Assembly: GCA_035454605.1 (NCBI GenBank)
Contig: DATIGQ010000014.1
Coordinates: forward strand, 1-39,877
Source of the DNA: Terriglobales bacterium
GTDB lineage: Bacteria; Acidobacteriota; Terriglobia; Terriglobales; Acidobacteriaceae
Direction of reading: 5' to 3'
DNA: 39,877 nucleotides
Positions 1 through 8,301 of this stretch are shown piece after piece. Below the pieces are notes generated by a model, which was given only the letters and a program-made list of their open reading frames with translations, was not told the DNA's origin and did not search any database. The translations under genes and the position numbers were made by a program. Every line of letters starts with the position of its first letter. The first letter of the stretch is position 1.

Positions 1-102
1 AGTGCCCAGTACCCAGTACCCAGTGCCCAGTACCCAGTACCCAGTACCCAGTGCCCAGTACCCAGTACCCAGTGCCCAGTACCCAGTACCCAGTACCCAG
101 TA
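1..102. repeat. heptanucleotide tandem array (CCCAGTA/CCCAGTG)
   Basis: Fourteen uninterrupted 7-bp units run from 5 to 102, all CCCAGT followed by A or G, preceded by a partial unit at 1-4, so the array continues beyond the window edge. The G-ending units recur irregularly (units ending at 4, 25, 53 and 74). On the other strand the unit reads CTGGGTA or CTGGGCA, and CTGGGTA also occurs as one unit of the array in front of murD (16626-16632). There are no spacers, so this is not a CRISPR. An open frame through it encodes a PSTQYPV-type repeat, but only as a by-product of the 21-bp frame period. Confidence 0.95.
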
Positions 103-202
103 CCAGCGAGACTCGCGGAAAAATCTTCTGGTTAGCGAAACTTTCCGGCGACTGGCGAATCCCATGTTAATTCTTCCGCAGCGGCCTTCTTCTACGGAAT
201 GC

Positions 203-231
203 TTGTAAGTGCCTCGTGACTGCGATATAAG
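203..231 (+). promoter_or_regulatory. candidate sigma70-type promoter for the TonB-dependent receptor
   Basis: TTGTAA (203-208) and TATAAG (226-231) are separated by exactly 17 bp, matching 4/6 and 5/6 of the consensus. A start near 238 would leave a leader of about 36 nt before the ATG at 274. The rest of 103-273 shows no gene. Confidence 0.5.
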
Positions 232-273
232 TCAGCCGCTTTGCTTTGTGTACGAACCTTCTTGGGGGCCGAC

Positions 274-3264
274 ATGAAAGGCAGCTTGGAGAAAAGGTGG
301 GTGGCGGCGTTTGCGGTCATTGTGGTGCTGTGTATTTCGATCTCGGCATGGGGGCAAGCCAGCGGTTCGACCATCCTGGGACAGGTCAAGGACGTGAGCG
401 GCGCCGTGATCAGCGGCGCCAAGGTCGAGGTGCTGGCCACCAATACCGGGCAAAAGCGCGAGACCCAGAGCGGTAGCGACGGCACCTTCACCGTGCCCAA
501 CCTTCCCGCCGGCCCCTACCGGGTGACGGTGACGCAGAGCGGCTTCGGTGGGCAAGCCAAGGAGCTGACCCTGCTGGTGGGGCAGTCTGCGGACCTGACC
601 TTTACGCTATCGCCCGCAGCACTTGAGGAGGAAGTGAAGGTGGAGGCGGAAGTGCCATTGGTCGAGACCAATACCGCAACCATCCACAAGAACATCACTC
701 CCGAGCAGGTGCAGACCCTGCCCATCAACGGGCGCGACTTCTCGTCGCTGGCCATCTTGGTGCCGGGTGTGACCACGGGCAATACCGCCACCAGCGCCAA
801 CTACGACCCTGTGAAGCGCAATGTGCCGGCCATCAGCATCAACGGTCAAAACGGACGCAACCTGTTCATGGCTATTGATGGCGGCGACAACACCGACATC
901 TTTATGGGCGGCCAGAACCTCACCCTGTCGCTGGAGGCGGTGCAGGAATTCGAGGTCATCACCCACGATCCCAAGGCCCAGTACGGGCGCGGTATCGGCG
1001 GCGTGATCAACGTCGTTACCAAGAGCGGCAGCAACGAGTTCCATGGGTCGGCGTTCGGGTTCTTCCGCGACGACAGCCTGCAGTCCAACAATGCCATCTC
1101 GGAAATGTTCGGCGCGCCCAAGCCGCCTTTTGACAGCCGGCAGTTCGGAGGCACCATCGGCGGACCGATCAAAAAGGATCGGGCGTTCTTCTTCTACAGT
1201 TACGAGCGGCAGCAGAACGACACTTCCCGTGTGTTCAACAGCGGCGGAACATTTCCCTCCCTGGATGGGACCGTCACCCCGCAGGCCTTCCGCCAGAACT
1301 TCCACTTGGGGCGCGTGGACGTGAGGCTGGCTGACAATCACACTCTGTTCGGACGCTACGCGGAGCAGGACAACGATTCCAGCAACGAGTTCTTCAGCGA
1401 CCAGGACGCGCCGGATTCCACCGCCGATGAAAGCAACCGCTTCCACGACGTGGTCATCGGGCTCAGCTCACTCATTGGGAACAACAAGGTCAACGACCTG
1501 CGCTTCCACTACCAGTGGTGGCAGAACCGCATCCAGAACGACCTGAGCTCGAACGACGTTCCCACCATCATCCTTCCCAGCGTGACCTTTGGCGCCAGCC
1601 AGGCGGGCACGCAGGCCCCCAAGGAGATCACCTACCAGTTCAGCGACGACTTTTCCTGGACGCATGGGCGGCACAACATTCGCTTCGGCGGCAACGTCGT
1701 CATCCAGCCGCACATCGGTATCGAGGGCGACTTCCGGCATAACCGCTACCGCTTCAACACCAATGACTACGACCCGGCGACCAACACCATCCTGGCTGGA
1801 AACAGTCTGGCCAACTACCGCTCTTGGTCCTCACCGGGGTTCGACATCGTGAACCGCACCATGACGCACCTGGGTTTCTACGTCCAGGACGACATCAAGC
1901 TGGGACGCCTGACGCTGGCCCTCGGCCTGCGCTACGACTACGTCCACAATCTGTTCTACAACCGCGGCACCGCGGCGGAAGACGTGGTTCGGGACAACGT
2001 CGGAGCGGTTCCAGGAGGGCCATCGCGTTCCACTCCCACGGACGATAAGAACAACTTCGCGCCCCGGGTCGGGTTCGCGTACGACGTGCTGGGCAACGGC
2101 CGCATGGTGGTTCGGGGAGGTTATGCCCGCCTGTTCGACCCGGCGTCCATTCTGGCCAGTACGTTGTTCGCCGACCTGGAAGTGACCCAGGTCAACGGCA
2201 ACCCGCCCTTCAACTTCGTCTTCGTTCCCGGCGCATTTGCCGGCTTCTTCGGTCTCCCTTGCGACACGGTTCCTTGCCAGCCTGCCGTGTTCGATGCCGG
2301 ACCGGCCAACGTTCCGTTCAATTTCCCGATCGGATTCGTCAATTCGCCGGATATGGAAGTAGCTCGGGCGGACCAATTCAACCTGGGATTCGTGTATCAG
2401 ATCCAGGAAGGAGCACTGGCCGGCCTGACTTTTGACGTGGATGGCGTTTACTCCCGCACCCGCAAGCTGGTACAGGGACGCAATCTCAACTTCTGTATCA
2501 ATGCGGATCCAAACTGCTTGGCGGGGGTCTGGACGCCCACCGGAGTCAACTTCCCGCAGGCCGGTCCTAACGATCCCCTCACTAACATCCCGAGGCAAAT
2601 CTTCCTGGAAGACACTACCGGCCGGAACGATTACACGGCCCTCATCGTCTCGGTGCGCAAGGCGTTCGCCAAGCGCTGGCAGCTCTTCTCTAGTTACACT
2701 CTGTCCCGCGCGATTACCGACACCAACCAGTTCACCTTCGTGGTGCTGAACCAGCTGCAGCCCAATGCTGTGGGAGAACTAGGGCCCACAAACTGGGACG
2801 AGCGCCATCGGGTAGTCATCTCTGGATTGGTCGAGTTGCCATGGAAGATTCAGTTCTCGAACATCTTCACTGGGGCTTCGGCGCGGCCCTATACCGCTTC
2901 CGACAGCTCGAATTGCGACGTGAACCTGGACGGCGTGCCCACGGTCTTCGGCGCCATCGACAACGGACCCGGTGGCTCTCGCACGCAAAACGTCTCCTCC
3001 TGCGACAGGGTGGGCGGCCGCGGAGTCTTCCGTGGCGACCCCACCTACAGTTGGGACATCCGCGTGGCCAAGTCGTTCCCGCTGGAAGGGCTGGCCCCCC
3101 AAGCGCGGATCGAAGGCCTGTTCGAGGTTTTCAACCTCACCAACGCCGATAACTTCGGCCAGAACTACTTCGATGATCTGAGCGTTCCAAGTTCATTCGG
3201 CACGCCCATCAACATCATCACGCCGCCGCGCACCATCCAGGTGGGCGTGAAGTTCCGGTTCTAG
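274..3264 (+). CDS. TonB-dependent receptor, Oar-like, with carboxypeptidase-regulatory-like domain
   Basis: Outer-membrane active transporter of the Oar-like family common in Acidobacteriota; the substrate cannot be read from the sequence. The 996-aa product has a signal peptide (about 1-28, ending SAWGQA), a carboxypeptidase-regulatory-like beta-sandwich (about 32-115, GQVKDVSGAVISGAKVEV), then a plug region containing LPINGRDFSSLAILVPGV and a long beta-barrel. It ends in VGVKFRF; a C-terminal aromatic residue is the usual outer-membrane barrel signature recognised by BamA. I chose ATG 274 over an upstream in-frame TTG at 241 because it gives a clean signal peptide and has a G-rich stretch (264-268) at Shine-Dalgarno distance. 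The gene is monocistronic, with promoter 203-231 and terminator 3284-3318. Confidence 0.95.
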   Translation: MKGSLEKRWVAAFAVIVVLCISISAWGQASGSTILGQVKDVSGAVISGAKVEVLATNTGQKRETQSGSDGTFTVPNLPAGPYRVTVTQSGFGGQAKELTLLVGQSADLTFTLSPAALEEEVKVEAEVPLVETNTATIHKNITPEQVQTLPINGRDFSSLAILVPGVTTGNTATSANYDPVKRNVPAISINGQNGRNLFMAIDGGDNTDIFMGGQNLTLSLEAVQEFEVITHDPKAQYGRGIGGVINVVTKSGSNEFHGSAFGFFRDDSLQSNNAISEMFGAPKPPFDSRQFGGTIGGPIKKDRAFFFYSYERQQNDTSRVFNSGGTFPSLDGTVTPQAFRQNFHLGRVDVRLADNHTLFGRYAEQDNDSSNEFFSDQDAPDSTADESNRFHDVVIGLSSLIGNNKVNDLRFHYQWWQNRIQNDLSSNDVPTIILPSVTFGASQAGTQAPKEITYQFSDDFSWTHGRHNIRFGGNVVIQPHIGIEGDFRHNRYRFNTNDYDPATNTILAGNSLANYRSWSSPGFDIVNRTMTHLGFYVQDDIKLGRLTLALGLRYDYVHNLFYNRGTAAEDVVRDNVGAVPGGPSRSTPTDDKNNFAPRVGFAYDVLGNGRMVVRGGYARLFDPASILASTLFADLEVTQVNGNPPFNFVFVPGAFAGFFGLPCDTVPCQPAVFDAGPANVPFNFPIGFVNSPDMEVARADQFNLGFVYQIQEGALAGLTFDVDGVYSRTRKLVQGRNLNFCINADPNCLAGVWTPTGVNFPQAGPNDPLTNIPRQIFLEDTTGRNDYTALIVSVRKAFAKRWQLFSSYTLSRAITDTNQFTFVVLNQLQPNAVGELGPTNWDERHRVVISGLVELPWKIQFSNIFTGASARPYTASDSSNCDVNLDGVPTVFGAIDNGPGGSRTQNVSSCDRVGGRGVFRGDPTYSWDIRVAKSFPLEGLAPQARIEGLFEVFNLTNADNFGQNYFDDLSVPSSFGTPINIITPPRTIQVGVKFRF

Positions 3265-3283
3265 GCGGCCAGCCCCGGATCAC

Positions 3284-3318
3284 AACGGCGCCAGGAACTC
3301 GCGGTTTCTGGCGCCGTT
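3284..3318 (+). terminator. rho-independent-type terminator after the TonB-dependent receptor
   Basis: AACGGCGCCAG (284-294) and CTGGCGCCGTT (308-318) are perfect inverted 11-mers, and the stem can extend inward by three pairs (G-T, A-T, A-T), leaving a 7-nt loop. A short T-rich stretch (CGTTTGT) follows. The hairpin starts 20 nt after the receptor stop and lies before the next gene. Confidence 0.75.
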
Positions 3319-3392
3319 CGTTTGTCCGGGACCGAATCCGTGATTCGGGCTTTACAATCGTGGGACTTTCGGCGCGGAAAGGAAGCAATCGG

Positions 3393-4616
3393 TTGGAAAC
3401 AAAGCAGGCGGCACCGGCGATGAGTCTGGAGCAGGCGCGGGAGCAGTTCCCGGCGCTCCGGGATAAAGTCTTTCTTGACGCGGCCTGCGTCAGCGTGGCG
3501 CCGCGCCGTGCCACCGAAGCCATTGCACGTTTCCTGGAGATGGCGGCGCTTTGCCCCTCGCGCTCGGCGACGCTGCATCACATCGCCATGGACGAAATGC
3601 GGGCCGAGGCGCGGCCGGAGATCGCGCGTCTGCTGAACGCGGCCGCGGACGAGATCGCCCTGGTCGAAAGCACCACCCACGGTCTCGCCATCGCGGCAGA
3701 GCGCATCCCGCTGGAGCGTGGCGATTGCGTCTTGCTCTGTGACCTGGAGTTCATGCAGGTAGCCATTCCCTGGGTCCAGAAGCAGAGCGAAGGAATTGCG
3801 ATCGACGTAGTTCCGCATCGCGATGGCCGGCTGCTACCGGAAGACGTCGCCGCGCGCATGGGACCGAAGACCCGCGTGCTGGTCCTCAGCTCGGTGCAGT
3901 GGTCCAACGGGTTCCGCTGCGACCTGGGGAAGCTCGGGGCGCTGTGCCGCCAGCGGGGCATATGGTTAGTGGTGGACGCCATCCAGCAGTTGGGCGCGTT
4001 TCCCATCGATGTCGCCGCCACGCCCGTCGATATCCTCACCTGCGGCGGGCACAAGTGGCTCAACTCTCCCTTCGGCGCGGGCTTCCTCTATATCCGTCGT
4101 GACGCGCAGGCGCGCCTGCGCCCGCCCATGCGCGGCTACCTGAGCGTCGAGACGCCGGAAGGCGGCTGGGGAAATTATTTTCAAACTCCCTCCATCACCC
4201 CGGTGCGTGACTACCACTTCGTGGGCGGCGCGCCCAGCTACGAGATCGGTGGGACGGCGAACTATCCCGGCGCCATCGGCCTGGCGGCTTCCTTGCGGCT
4301 GATCCATGAACTGGGACAACAGCGCATCGCCGCGCACATCACCAGCCTTACGGACCAGTTGATTGCTGGGCTTCAGACCTTGGGCGTCACCGTGGTAACG
4401 CCGACGGAGCCCGAGCATCGCTCCGGCATCGTCACCTTTTCGATGGGATCGCCGCAGAAGAACCTGCAAATGATGGAACGGCTACTTGACCACAAGGTTC
4501 TGGTCTCGGTGCGTTACACCTCCCACGTGGGCGGCGTCCGGGTTTCCTGCCACTTCTTCAACTCGAAAGCGGACATCGACAAGCTGCTCGAGACGGTGGA
4601 ACGCAGCGAACCATAG
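3393..4616 (+). CDS. class V aminotransferase-fold PLP enzyme (SufS/CsdA-like family)
   Basis: PLP-dependent enzyme of the class V aminotransferase/cysteine desulfurase superfamily, 407 aa from this start. Visible family features are STTHG (PLP phosphate region), VVDAIQQLGA with the ring-binding Asp (about 195), and CGGHKWLNSPFG with the Schiff-base Lys (about 221). The C-terminal region that holds the catalytic Cys in SufS reads SHVGGVRVSCHFFNS and lacks the usual RxGxHC context, so cysteine desulfurase activity is doubtful; an epimerase, lyase or aminotransferase role is possible. The TTG at 3393 is preceded by AAAGGAAG at good distance; ATG 3420 is the alternative. A GTG at 3360 is unlikely because TACAAT (3353-3358) looks like the -10 box. 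The stop is about 22 nt before the permease, suggesting an amino-acid-related operon. Confidence 0.85.
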   Translation: METKQAAPAMSLEQAREQFPALRDKVFLDAACVSVAPRRATEAIARFLEMAALCPSRSATLHHIAMDEMRAEARPEIARLLNAAADEIALVESTTHGLAIAAERIPLERGDCVLLCDLEFMQVAIPWVQKQSEGIAIDVVPHRDGRLLPEDVAARMGPKTRVLVLSSVQWSNGFRCDLGKLGALCRQRGIWLVVDAIQQLGAFPIDVAATPVDILTCGGHKWLNSPFGAGFLYIRRDAQARLRPPMRGYLSVETPEGGWGNYFQTPSITPVRDYHFVGGAPSYEIGGTANYPGAIGLAASLRLIHELGQQRIAAHITSLTDQLIAGLQTLGVTVVTPTEPEHRSGIVTFSMGSPQKNLQMMERLLDHKVLVSVRYTSHVGGVRVSCHFFNSKADIDKLLETVERSEP

Positions 4617-4638
4617 AGGGGAAGGGAAACTGAAACCG

Positions 4639-6039
4639 TTGGACTCGACCGCAGAAGTGCAGCGCGCTCCGGCGCTGGAGATCCTGGAGAAAGAAAAGGG
4701 CCTGGCACGCCAGTTGAGTGAGCGGCAACTGGCCATGATCGCCATTGGCGGCGCCATCGGCACGGGCCTGTTCCTGGGCAGCGCGTTGGCGGTGCGGGTG
4801 GCCGGACCGGCAGTCATCCTCACTTATCTGCTGGGAGCGGTGGTGGCCTTGCTGCTGATGGGCACGCTGGCGGAAATGGCGGTGGCGCATCCCACAGCCG
4901 GCTCGTTCGGCGTTTATGCCGAGATCTACGTCTCGCGCTGGGCGGGATTCGTCATACGCTACACCTACTGGGCGGCCCAGTCCATCGCCATCGGCGGCGA
5001 AGCGGTGGCGGTGGCCATCTACTGTCAGTGGTGGTGGCCGCAGGTACCGCAGTGGATCTGGGTCGTGGGATTCTCGCTGGCTTTGGTGTACATCAACGCG
5101 CGCAGCGTGGGGAACTTCGGCGAGTTCGAATACTGGTTCTCCATGATCAAGGTGGTGGCCATCTTGTTGTTTGTGGTGTTCGGTGCGGCGATGCTGCTGG
5201 GCTTGGGACAGGCCGAGCGCATCGGCCTGCGCAATCTTACCGAGCATGGCGGCTTCTTCCCCTTGGGTGTCAAGGGCGCGTGGATGGCGCTGGTCTTCGT
5301 CATCTTCAGCTACATCGGGACCGAAGTCGTAGCGGTGACGGCAGGCGAGGCCCTCGATCCGCAGAAAGCCGTGCCGCGCGCCATGCGTACCATGGTGGTG
5401 CGGCTCATCCTGTTCTATGTGGCAGCCATCACCGTGCTGCTGGCGGTGGTGCCCTGGAACCAGATCCAGCCGGGTGAGGGCATCACGGCCAGTCCTTTCG
5501 TGCGCGTGTTCGCGCTCATGGGCGTGCCTGCGGCGGCGCACATCGTGAATTTCGTGGTACTCACCGCGGCGCTTTCCAGCATGAACTGCAACCTCTACCT
5601 GGCGACGCGCATGGTGTTTTCCCTAGCCCGGGGAGGCTATGCGCCGTCTAGCTTCGGCCAGGTTTCCGCCAAAGGAACGCCGGTGCTCGCCTTGCTGGTC
5701 TCTGCCGGCGGGCTGTTGATTGCCACGCTCTTTGCCTGGCGATTTCCCGAAACTGCCTACGTCTACATGTTCGGCATCGCTCTGTTCGGCGGCCTGTTCG
5801 TGTGGTTCATGATCTTCATCACCCACCTGTTTTTCCGCAAGCGATGGAGCGAGAGGGAGCTGGCGGAATTTCCCGTGCGCATGCGCGGATCTCCCTACAC
5901 CACCCTGCTGGGCGCCGCCCTGCTGGCCGCCATCCTGGCTACCACCTGGTGGGTGGAGGGAATGCGCATCACCCTCATCGCGGGCCTGCCCTGGCTGGCC
6001 TTCATCTCGGCGGCGTACTGGGTGTGGGGACGGAAATAG
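4639..6039 (+). CDS. APC-superfamily amino acid permease
   Basis: Inner-membrane amino acid transporter of the amino acid/polyamine/organocation superfamily, about 466 aa with about 12 membrane segments. The first segment carries the diagnostic glycine-rich motif AIGGAIGTGLFLGSA, followed by LLMGTLAEMAV. The central YIGTEVVAVTAGEALDPQKAVPRAM is typical of the AAT (LysP/GabP/AroP-like) subfamily; the substrate cannot be assigned. No ATG lies near the expected N-terminus: TTG 4639 or CTG 4630 are the candidates, both behind the purine-rich AGAGGGGAAGGGA at 4615-4627. The gene follows the PLP enzyme by about 22 nt. Its last 38 bp overlap the convergent GT87 gene. Confidence 0.9.
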   Translation: MDSTAEVQRAPALEILEKEKGLARQLSERQLAMIAIGGAIGTGLFLGSALAVRVAGPAVILTYLLGAVVALLLMGTLAEMAVAHPTAGSFGVYAEIYVSRWAGFVIRYTYWAAQSIAIGGEAVAVAIYCQWWWPQVPQWIWVVGFSLALVYINARSVGNFGEFEYWFSMIKVVAILLFVVFGAAMLLGLGQAERIGLRNLTEHGGFFPLGVKGAWMALVFVIFSYIGTEVVAVTAGEALDPQKAVPRAMRTMVVRLILFYVAAITVLLAVVPWNQIQPGEGITASPFVRVFALMGVPAAAHIVNFVVLTAALSSMNCNLYLATRMVFSLARGGYAPSSFGQVSAKGTPVLALLVSAGGLLIATLFAWRFPETAYVYMFGIALFGGLFVWFMIFITHLFFRKRWSERELAEFPVRMRGSPYTTLLGAALLAAILATTWWVEGMRITLIAGLPWLAFISAAYWVWGRK

Positions 6040-7342
6040 GCTGCCTGCCGAAAGCTTCGTCTCGCAGAAACAGGCCTACCAGCAGCAAGGCTACGAAGGG
6101 CAGCGCTGGCTCGCTGCGGATAGGAAGTGAGAGCACAAACAGGTTGGAGCCCCAACGCGCAGACGCTAGGGCGATGAGGCAAACCGCCGCGGCTGCCAGC
6201 CATTGCCAGCCCAGCAACGCCGCTGCAGTCGCATAGATCGCCCGCTTGACCAATCTCCATTGCGGGAAGCCGGCCGCCTGGGTACCCAGCCACAGCGCCG
6301 CCGGCAGCATGATCAGGTGGTCGTAGACGGCATCGGCGTTCGGTATCACTACAGCGGTGCCCACCGCAACCAGCGACATGACCGCGGCCCATTCCTTTGA
6401 GCCCGGATCACAACGCCGCAGCATCCAGCACGTAGCCGCTACGGCTAGAACCACCAATGCTGCCACCAGGACGCCGCCGCTCTCCCCGAACATCACCTGC
6501 GCCAACGGAGGCTTCTGGTACCGGCTGAAGGCCTGCACGGTGGCCCACCAGCGCGAAAACCAGCCCGGAAGTATCAATTCCGAACCTGCCAGCAGGACGC
6601 CCAGCGTAGCCGCGAATCCTCCCAGTACTCCCTTACGGTGCCGCCAACCGCCCACGGACCACAGCAGGAACCACGCTGCAAAGGGAAGTGCGAGATGGGG
6701 TTTGACGGTGGCCAGCGCCAGCAGAACACCTGCCGTTTTGTGGTGTCCTGCTGTCACCGCGGCGCAGGCTCCTGCGATCACAGCCATGGCCAGCAGGGAA
6801 ATCTGTGTAAGCGAGTAGCCCTCCGCGAAAGGCATGCTTCCCAGCACCATCACGCTGGCCAGGAGCAAAGTGCGCGAAGACAATCGCAGTGAGAGGGCCC
6901 AGCTCCATAGCCGCACGCTGCCAACGGCGGCCAGCGGCAGCAGGATCGTAAATAGCAATTCTGCCGTTCCAAACGACACCAACGAGATCGGCGCCAGCAG
7001 CAGGCAGACGTAGATGGGATAGATGAAACGGTGCTCGTCCTTCGGATCACTCGGGCGAGACGGATCGAGTGGGCGCCCGTAGTACGCGGTCTGGATGCGC
7101 TTGGTGGCGGCCGCGCCGTAGGGGTCGCCGCCTTCCCGCAGCACCAGCCGAGTGCCGAACCAATAGGGATACAGGTCCGAAAAGTTGGCTTCCAACCCCC
7201 GCTCCGCCAGCGCCGCCGCCGCCCGCCGATGCACCAGCTCAACATAGGCGTGCATGGAAAGCGCGAACAGGCACGCGGCCAGCAGAACGGCTGGGGACTT
7301 CCAGGACCGTCCTCTTCCGGCGGCTGCGCTCTGGGAATCCAT
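6002..7342 (-). CDS. GT87 family (DUF2029) membrane glycosyltransferase-like protein
   Basis: Polytopic membrane protein of 446 aa in the GT87/DUF2029 family, members of which transfer mannose or arabinose from polyprenyl-phosphate sugars on the outer face of the membrane. The N-terminus has a membrane segment (about 17-35), then a periplasmic DLYPYWFGTRLVLREGGDPYG segment with acidic residues at the place expected for the GT-C active site, then many hydrophobic segments, including the family-like VLLALATVKPHLALPFAAWFLL. The donor and acceptor are unknown. The 3' end overlaps the permease gene tail-to-tail (6002-6039). The start ATG (7340-7342) faces the mraZ promoter region. Confidence 0.8.
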   Translation of the reverse strand: MDSQSAAAGRGRSWKSPAVLLAACLFALSMHAYVELVHRRAAAALAERGLEANFSDLYPYWFGTRLVLREGGDPYGAAATKRIQTAYYGRPLDPSRPSDPKDEHRFIYPIYVCLLLAPISLVSFGTAELLFTILLPLAAVGSVRLWSWALSLRLSSRTLLLASVMVLGSMPFAEGYSLTQISLLAMAVIAGACAAVTAGHHKTAGVLLALATVKPHLALPFAAWFLLWSVGGWRHRKGVLGGFAATLGVLLAGSELILPGWFSRWWATVQAFSRYQKPPLAQVMFGESGGVLVAALVVLAVAATCWMLRRCDPGSKEWAAVMSLVAVGTAVVIPNADAVYDHLIMLPAALWLGTQAAGFPQWRLVKRAIYATAAALLGWQWLAAAAVCLIALASARWGSNLFVLSLPIRSEPALPFVALLLVGLFLRDEAFGRQPISVPTPSTPPR

Positions 7343-7555
7343 CGCCGAGCGTGATTATTTCAGAGCAACATGGCGCTTGCTACGGCCGGATGCGCCGGAG
7401 AATTTCCACAGATACTGATTCGTTAACAGGCAGAGTAACGATTAAGGCACCTCCCTGGTAAACGCAATATCTTGTGGTCAACCAGCCGAAAAGCGCCATT
7501 CCTCGCGCTTTTCGCTATACCCCTGCCTACCCCTTCGCCAGGGTCAATATTCCTG

Positions 7556-7583
7556 TTGACACGCAATGATTTAGCTGTAGCAT
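7556..7583 (+). promoter_or_regulatory. dcw cluster promoter (Pmra-like)
   Basis: A perfect TTGACA (7556-7561) is followed after 16 bp by TAGCAT (7578-7583), a 4/6 match to the -10 consensus. The predicted start, near 7590, falls inside the MraZ box array, the arrangement expected for MraZ autorepression. Confidence 0.7.
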
Positions 7584-7613
7584 GGGTGGTCAAAAGTGGT
7601 CGAAAGTGGTGTC
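7584..7613 (+). promoter_or_regulatory. MraZ operator: three direct repeats with 10-bp period
   Basis: GTGGT occurs at 7586, 7596 and 7606, each in a GGTGGTC or AGTGGT(C/G) context. In several phyla MraZ binds TGGG/GTGG-type repeats spaced by one helical turn just upstream of mraZ. The array lies immediately after the -10 box and would overlap the transcription start. Two further GTGG-type words follow at about 7653-7668 without the 10-bp spacing. Confidence 0.85.
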
Positions 7614-7817
7614 AGATAGAAGGAGAGGCAATCCAAACCCAGCGTCAGTGGAATGGTGGGGAAGTGGGATCGGGGCTCCAGAGGATGGAGAAAAAGACCC
7701 CCCAACACGAGGCAAGCGCGACTGAGATCAGGGAAATTGTGACGGCATTTGCGGGCGCGGCGGTAGTCATCGCGGCCCAGGCAGCAAGAAAGACCCCGGG
7801 GAACCGGGCAAACAGGC

Positions 7818-8258
7818 ATGTTTCGCGGCAATCATCCAACCCGCGTGGACGAAAAAGGGCGACTCAAGGTCCCGGCGGAGTTCAAGCGCCTGATCGACGA
7901 AAAGTATTCGGCCCAGTTCTACATCACCAGCGTGGATGGGCAACGGGCGCAGATTTACCCCTTCGAGGAGTGGGAGCGCATCGAGGAGAAGCTGGCCCGG
8001 CTGTCCAACTTCAATCCCACCAAGAAGAAGCTCTTGAATCGCACCAATTATTACGGCCAGGCCGTGGAGATGGATGCCCAGGGGCGCCTGTTGATTCCGC
8101 CCATTCTGCGCCAGGCGGCGCAGTTGCGGGGCGAGGTAGCGGTGCTGGGCAACCTGACCTACCTGGAAGTGCGGAACATGGAAGCGTTCCGCAAGGAGTT
8201 GGAGGAGAGTCCGTTCACGCTTGAGGACGAGAAGACCCTGGACGACTTGGGTATTTAA
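7818..8258 (+). CDS. mraZ: MraZ, transcriptional regulator of the dcw cluster
   Basis: DNA-binding protein of 146 aa with two swapped-hairpin AbrB-like halves. It starts MFRGNHPTRVDEKGRLKVPAEF, matching the family start (MFRG...D.KGRL..P), and the second half repeats the pattern as VEMDAQGRLLIPPILRQAA. In characterised bacteria MraZ forms ring-shaped oligomers and represses its own operon; the boxes at 7584-7613 fit that role here. It is the first gene of the cluster, followed by rsmH after 43 nt. No strong Shine-Dalgarno precedes the ATG; instead a GNRA-loop hairpin lies 10 nt upstream. Confidence 0.96.
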   Translation: MFRGNHPTRVDEKGRLKVPAEFKRLIDEKYSAQFYITSVDGQRAQIYPFEEWERIEEKLARLSNFNPTKKKLLNRTNYYGQAVEMDAQGRLLIPPILRQAAQLRGEVAVLGNLTYLEVRNMEAFRKELEESPFTLEDEKTLDDLGI

Positions 8259-8260
8259 CA

Positions 8261-8284
8261 GCGCGGCCGGCGAGACCGGCGCGC
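8261..8284 (+). other. GC-rich hairpin between mraZ and rsmH
   Basis: GCGCGGCCGG (261-270) pairs with CCGGCGCGC (276-284) around the loop CGAGA, with one bulged G at 8265, giving a 9-bp stem. No T-run follows, so it is not a canonical terminator. It could act in mRNA processing or partial attenuation. Confidence 0.55.
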
Positions 8285-8301
8285 GGCAGGGTCGGGCGTG
8301 A

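Larger units (their letters stand above)
7343..7817. other. divergent intergenic region and long mraZ leader
   Basis: A 475-bp stretch without a convincing gene. It holds an inverted repeat TCGTTA-n10-TAACGA (7420-7441) closer to the GT87 gene, the mraZ promoter (7556-7583), three MraZ boxes (7584-7613), and a leader of roughly 228 nt. Just before the mraZ ATG is a small hairpin CCCGG-GGAA-CCGGG (7795-7808) whose loop fits a GNRA tetraloop. An ATG at 7685 opens a frame that overlaps mraZ in another frame; its codon use is unlike the neighbouring genes and I do not call it. Confidence 0.7.

Noticed and set aside
1-102. CRISPR array
   Set aside because: Units are 7 bp with no spacers and no cas genes nearby.
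2-208. Open frame encoding PSTQYPV repeats
   Set aside because: Produced by the 7-bp array read in frame (21-bp period); no translation signals and no conserved sequence.
3360-3392. GTG 3360 as start of the PLP enzyme
   Set aside because: It lies directly after the TACAAT -10-like box and would precede the transcription start.
7472-8224. Open frame (or shorter version from ATG 7685) across the mraZ leader
   Set aside because: Most of it overlaps mraZ in another frame; codon use in the leader is unlike the neighbours and no good ribosome site precedes it.
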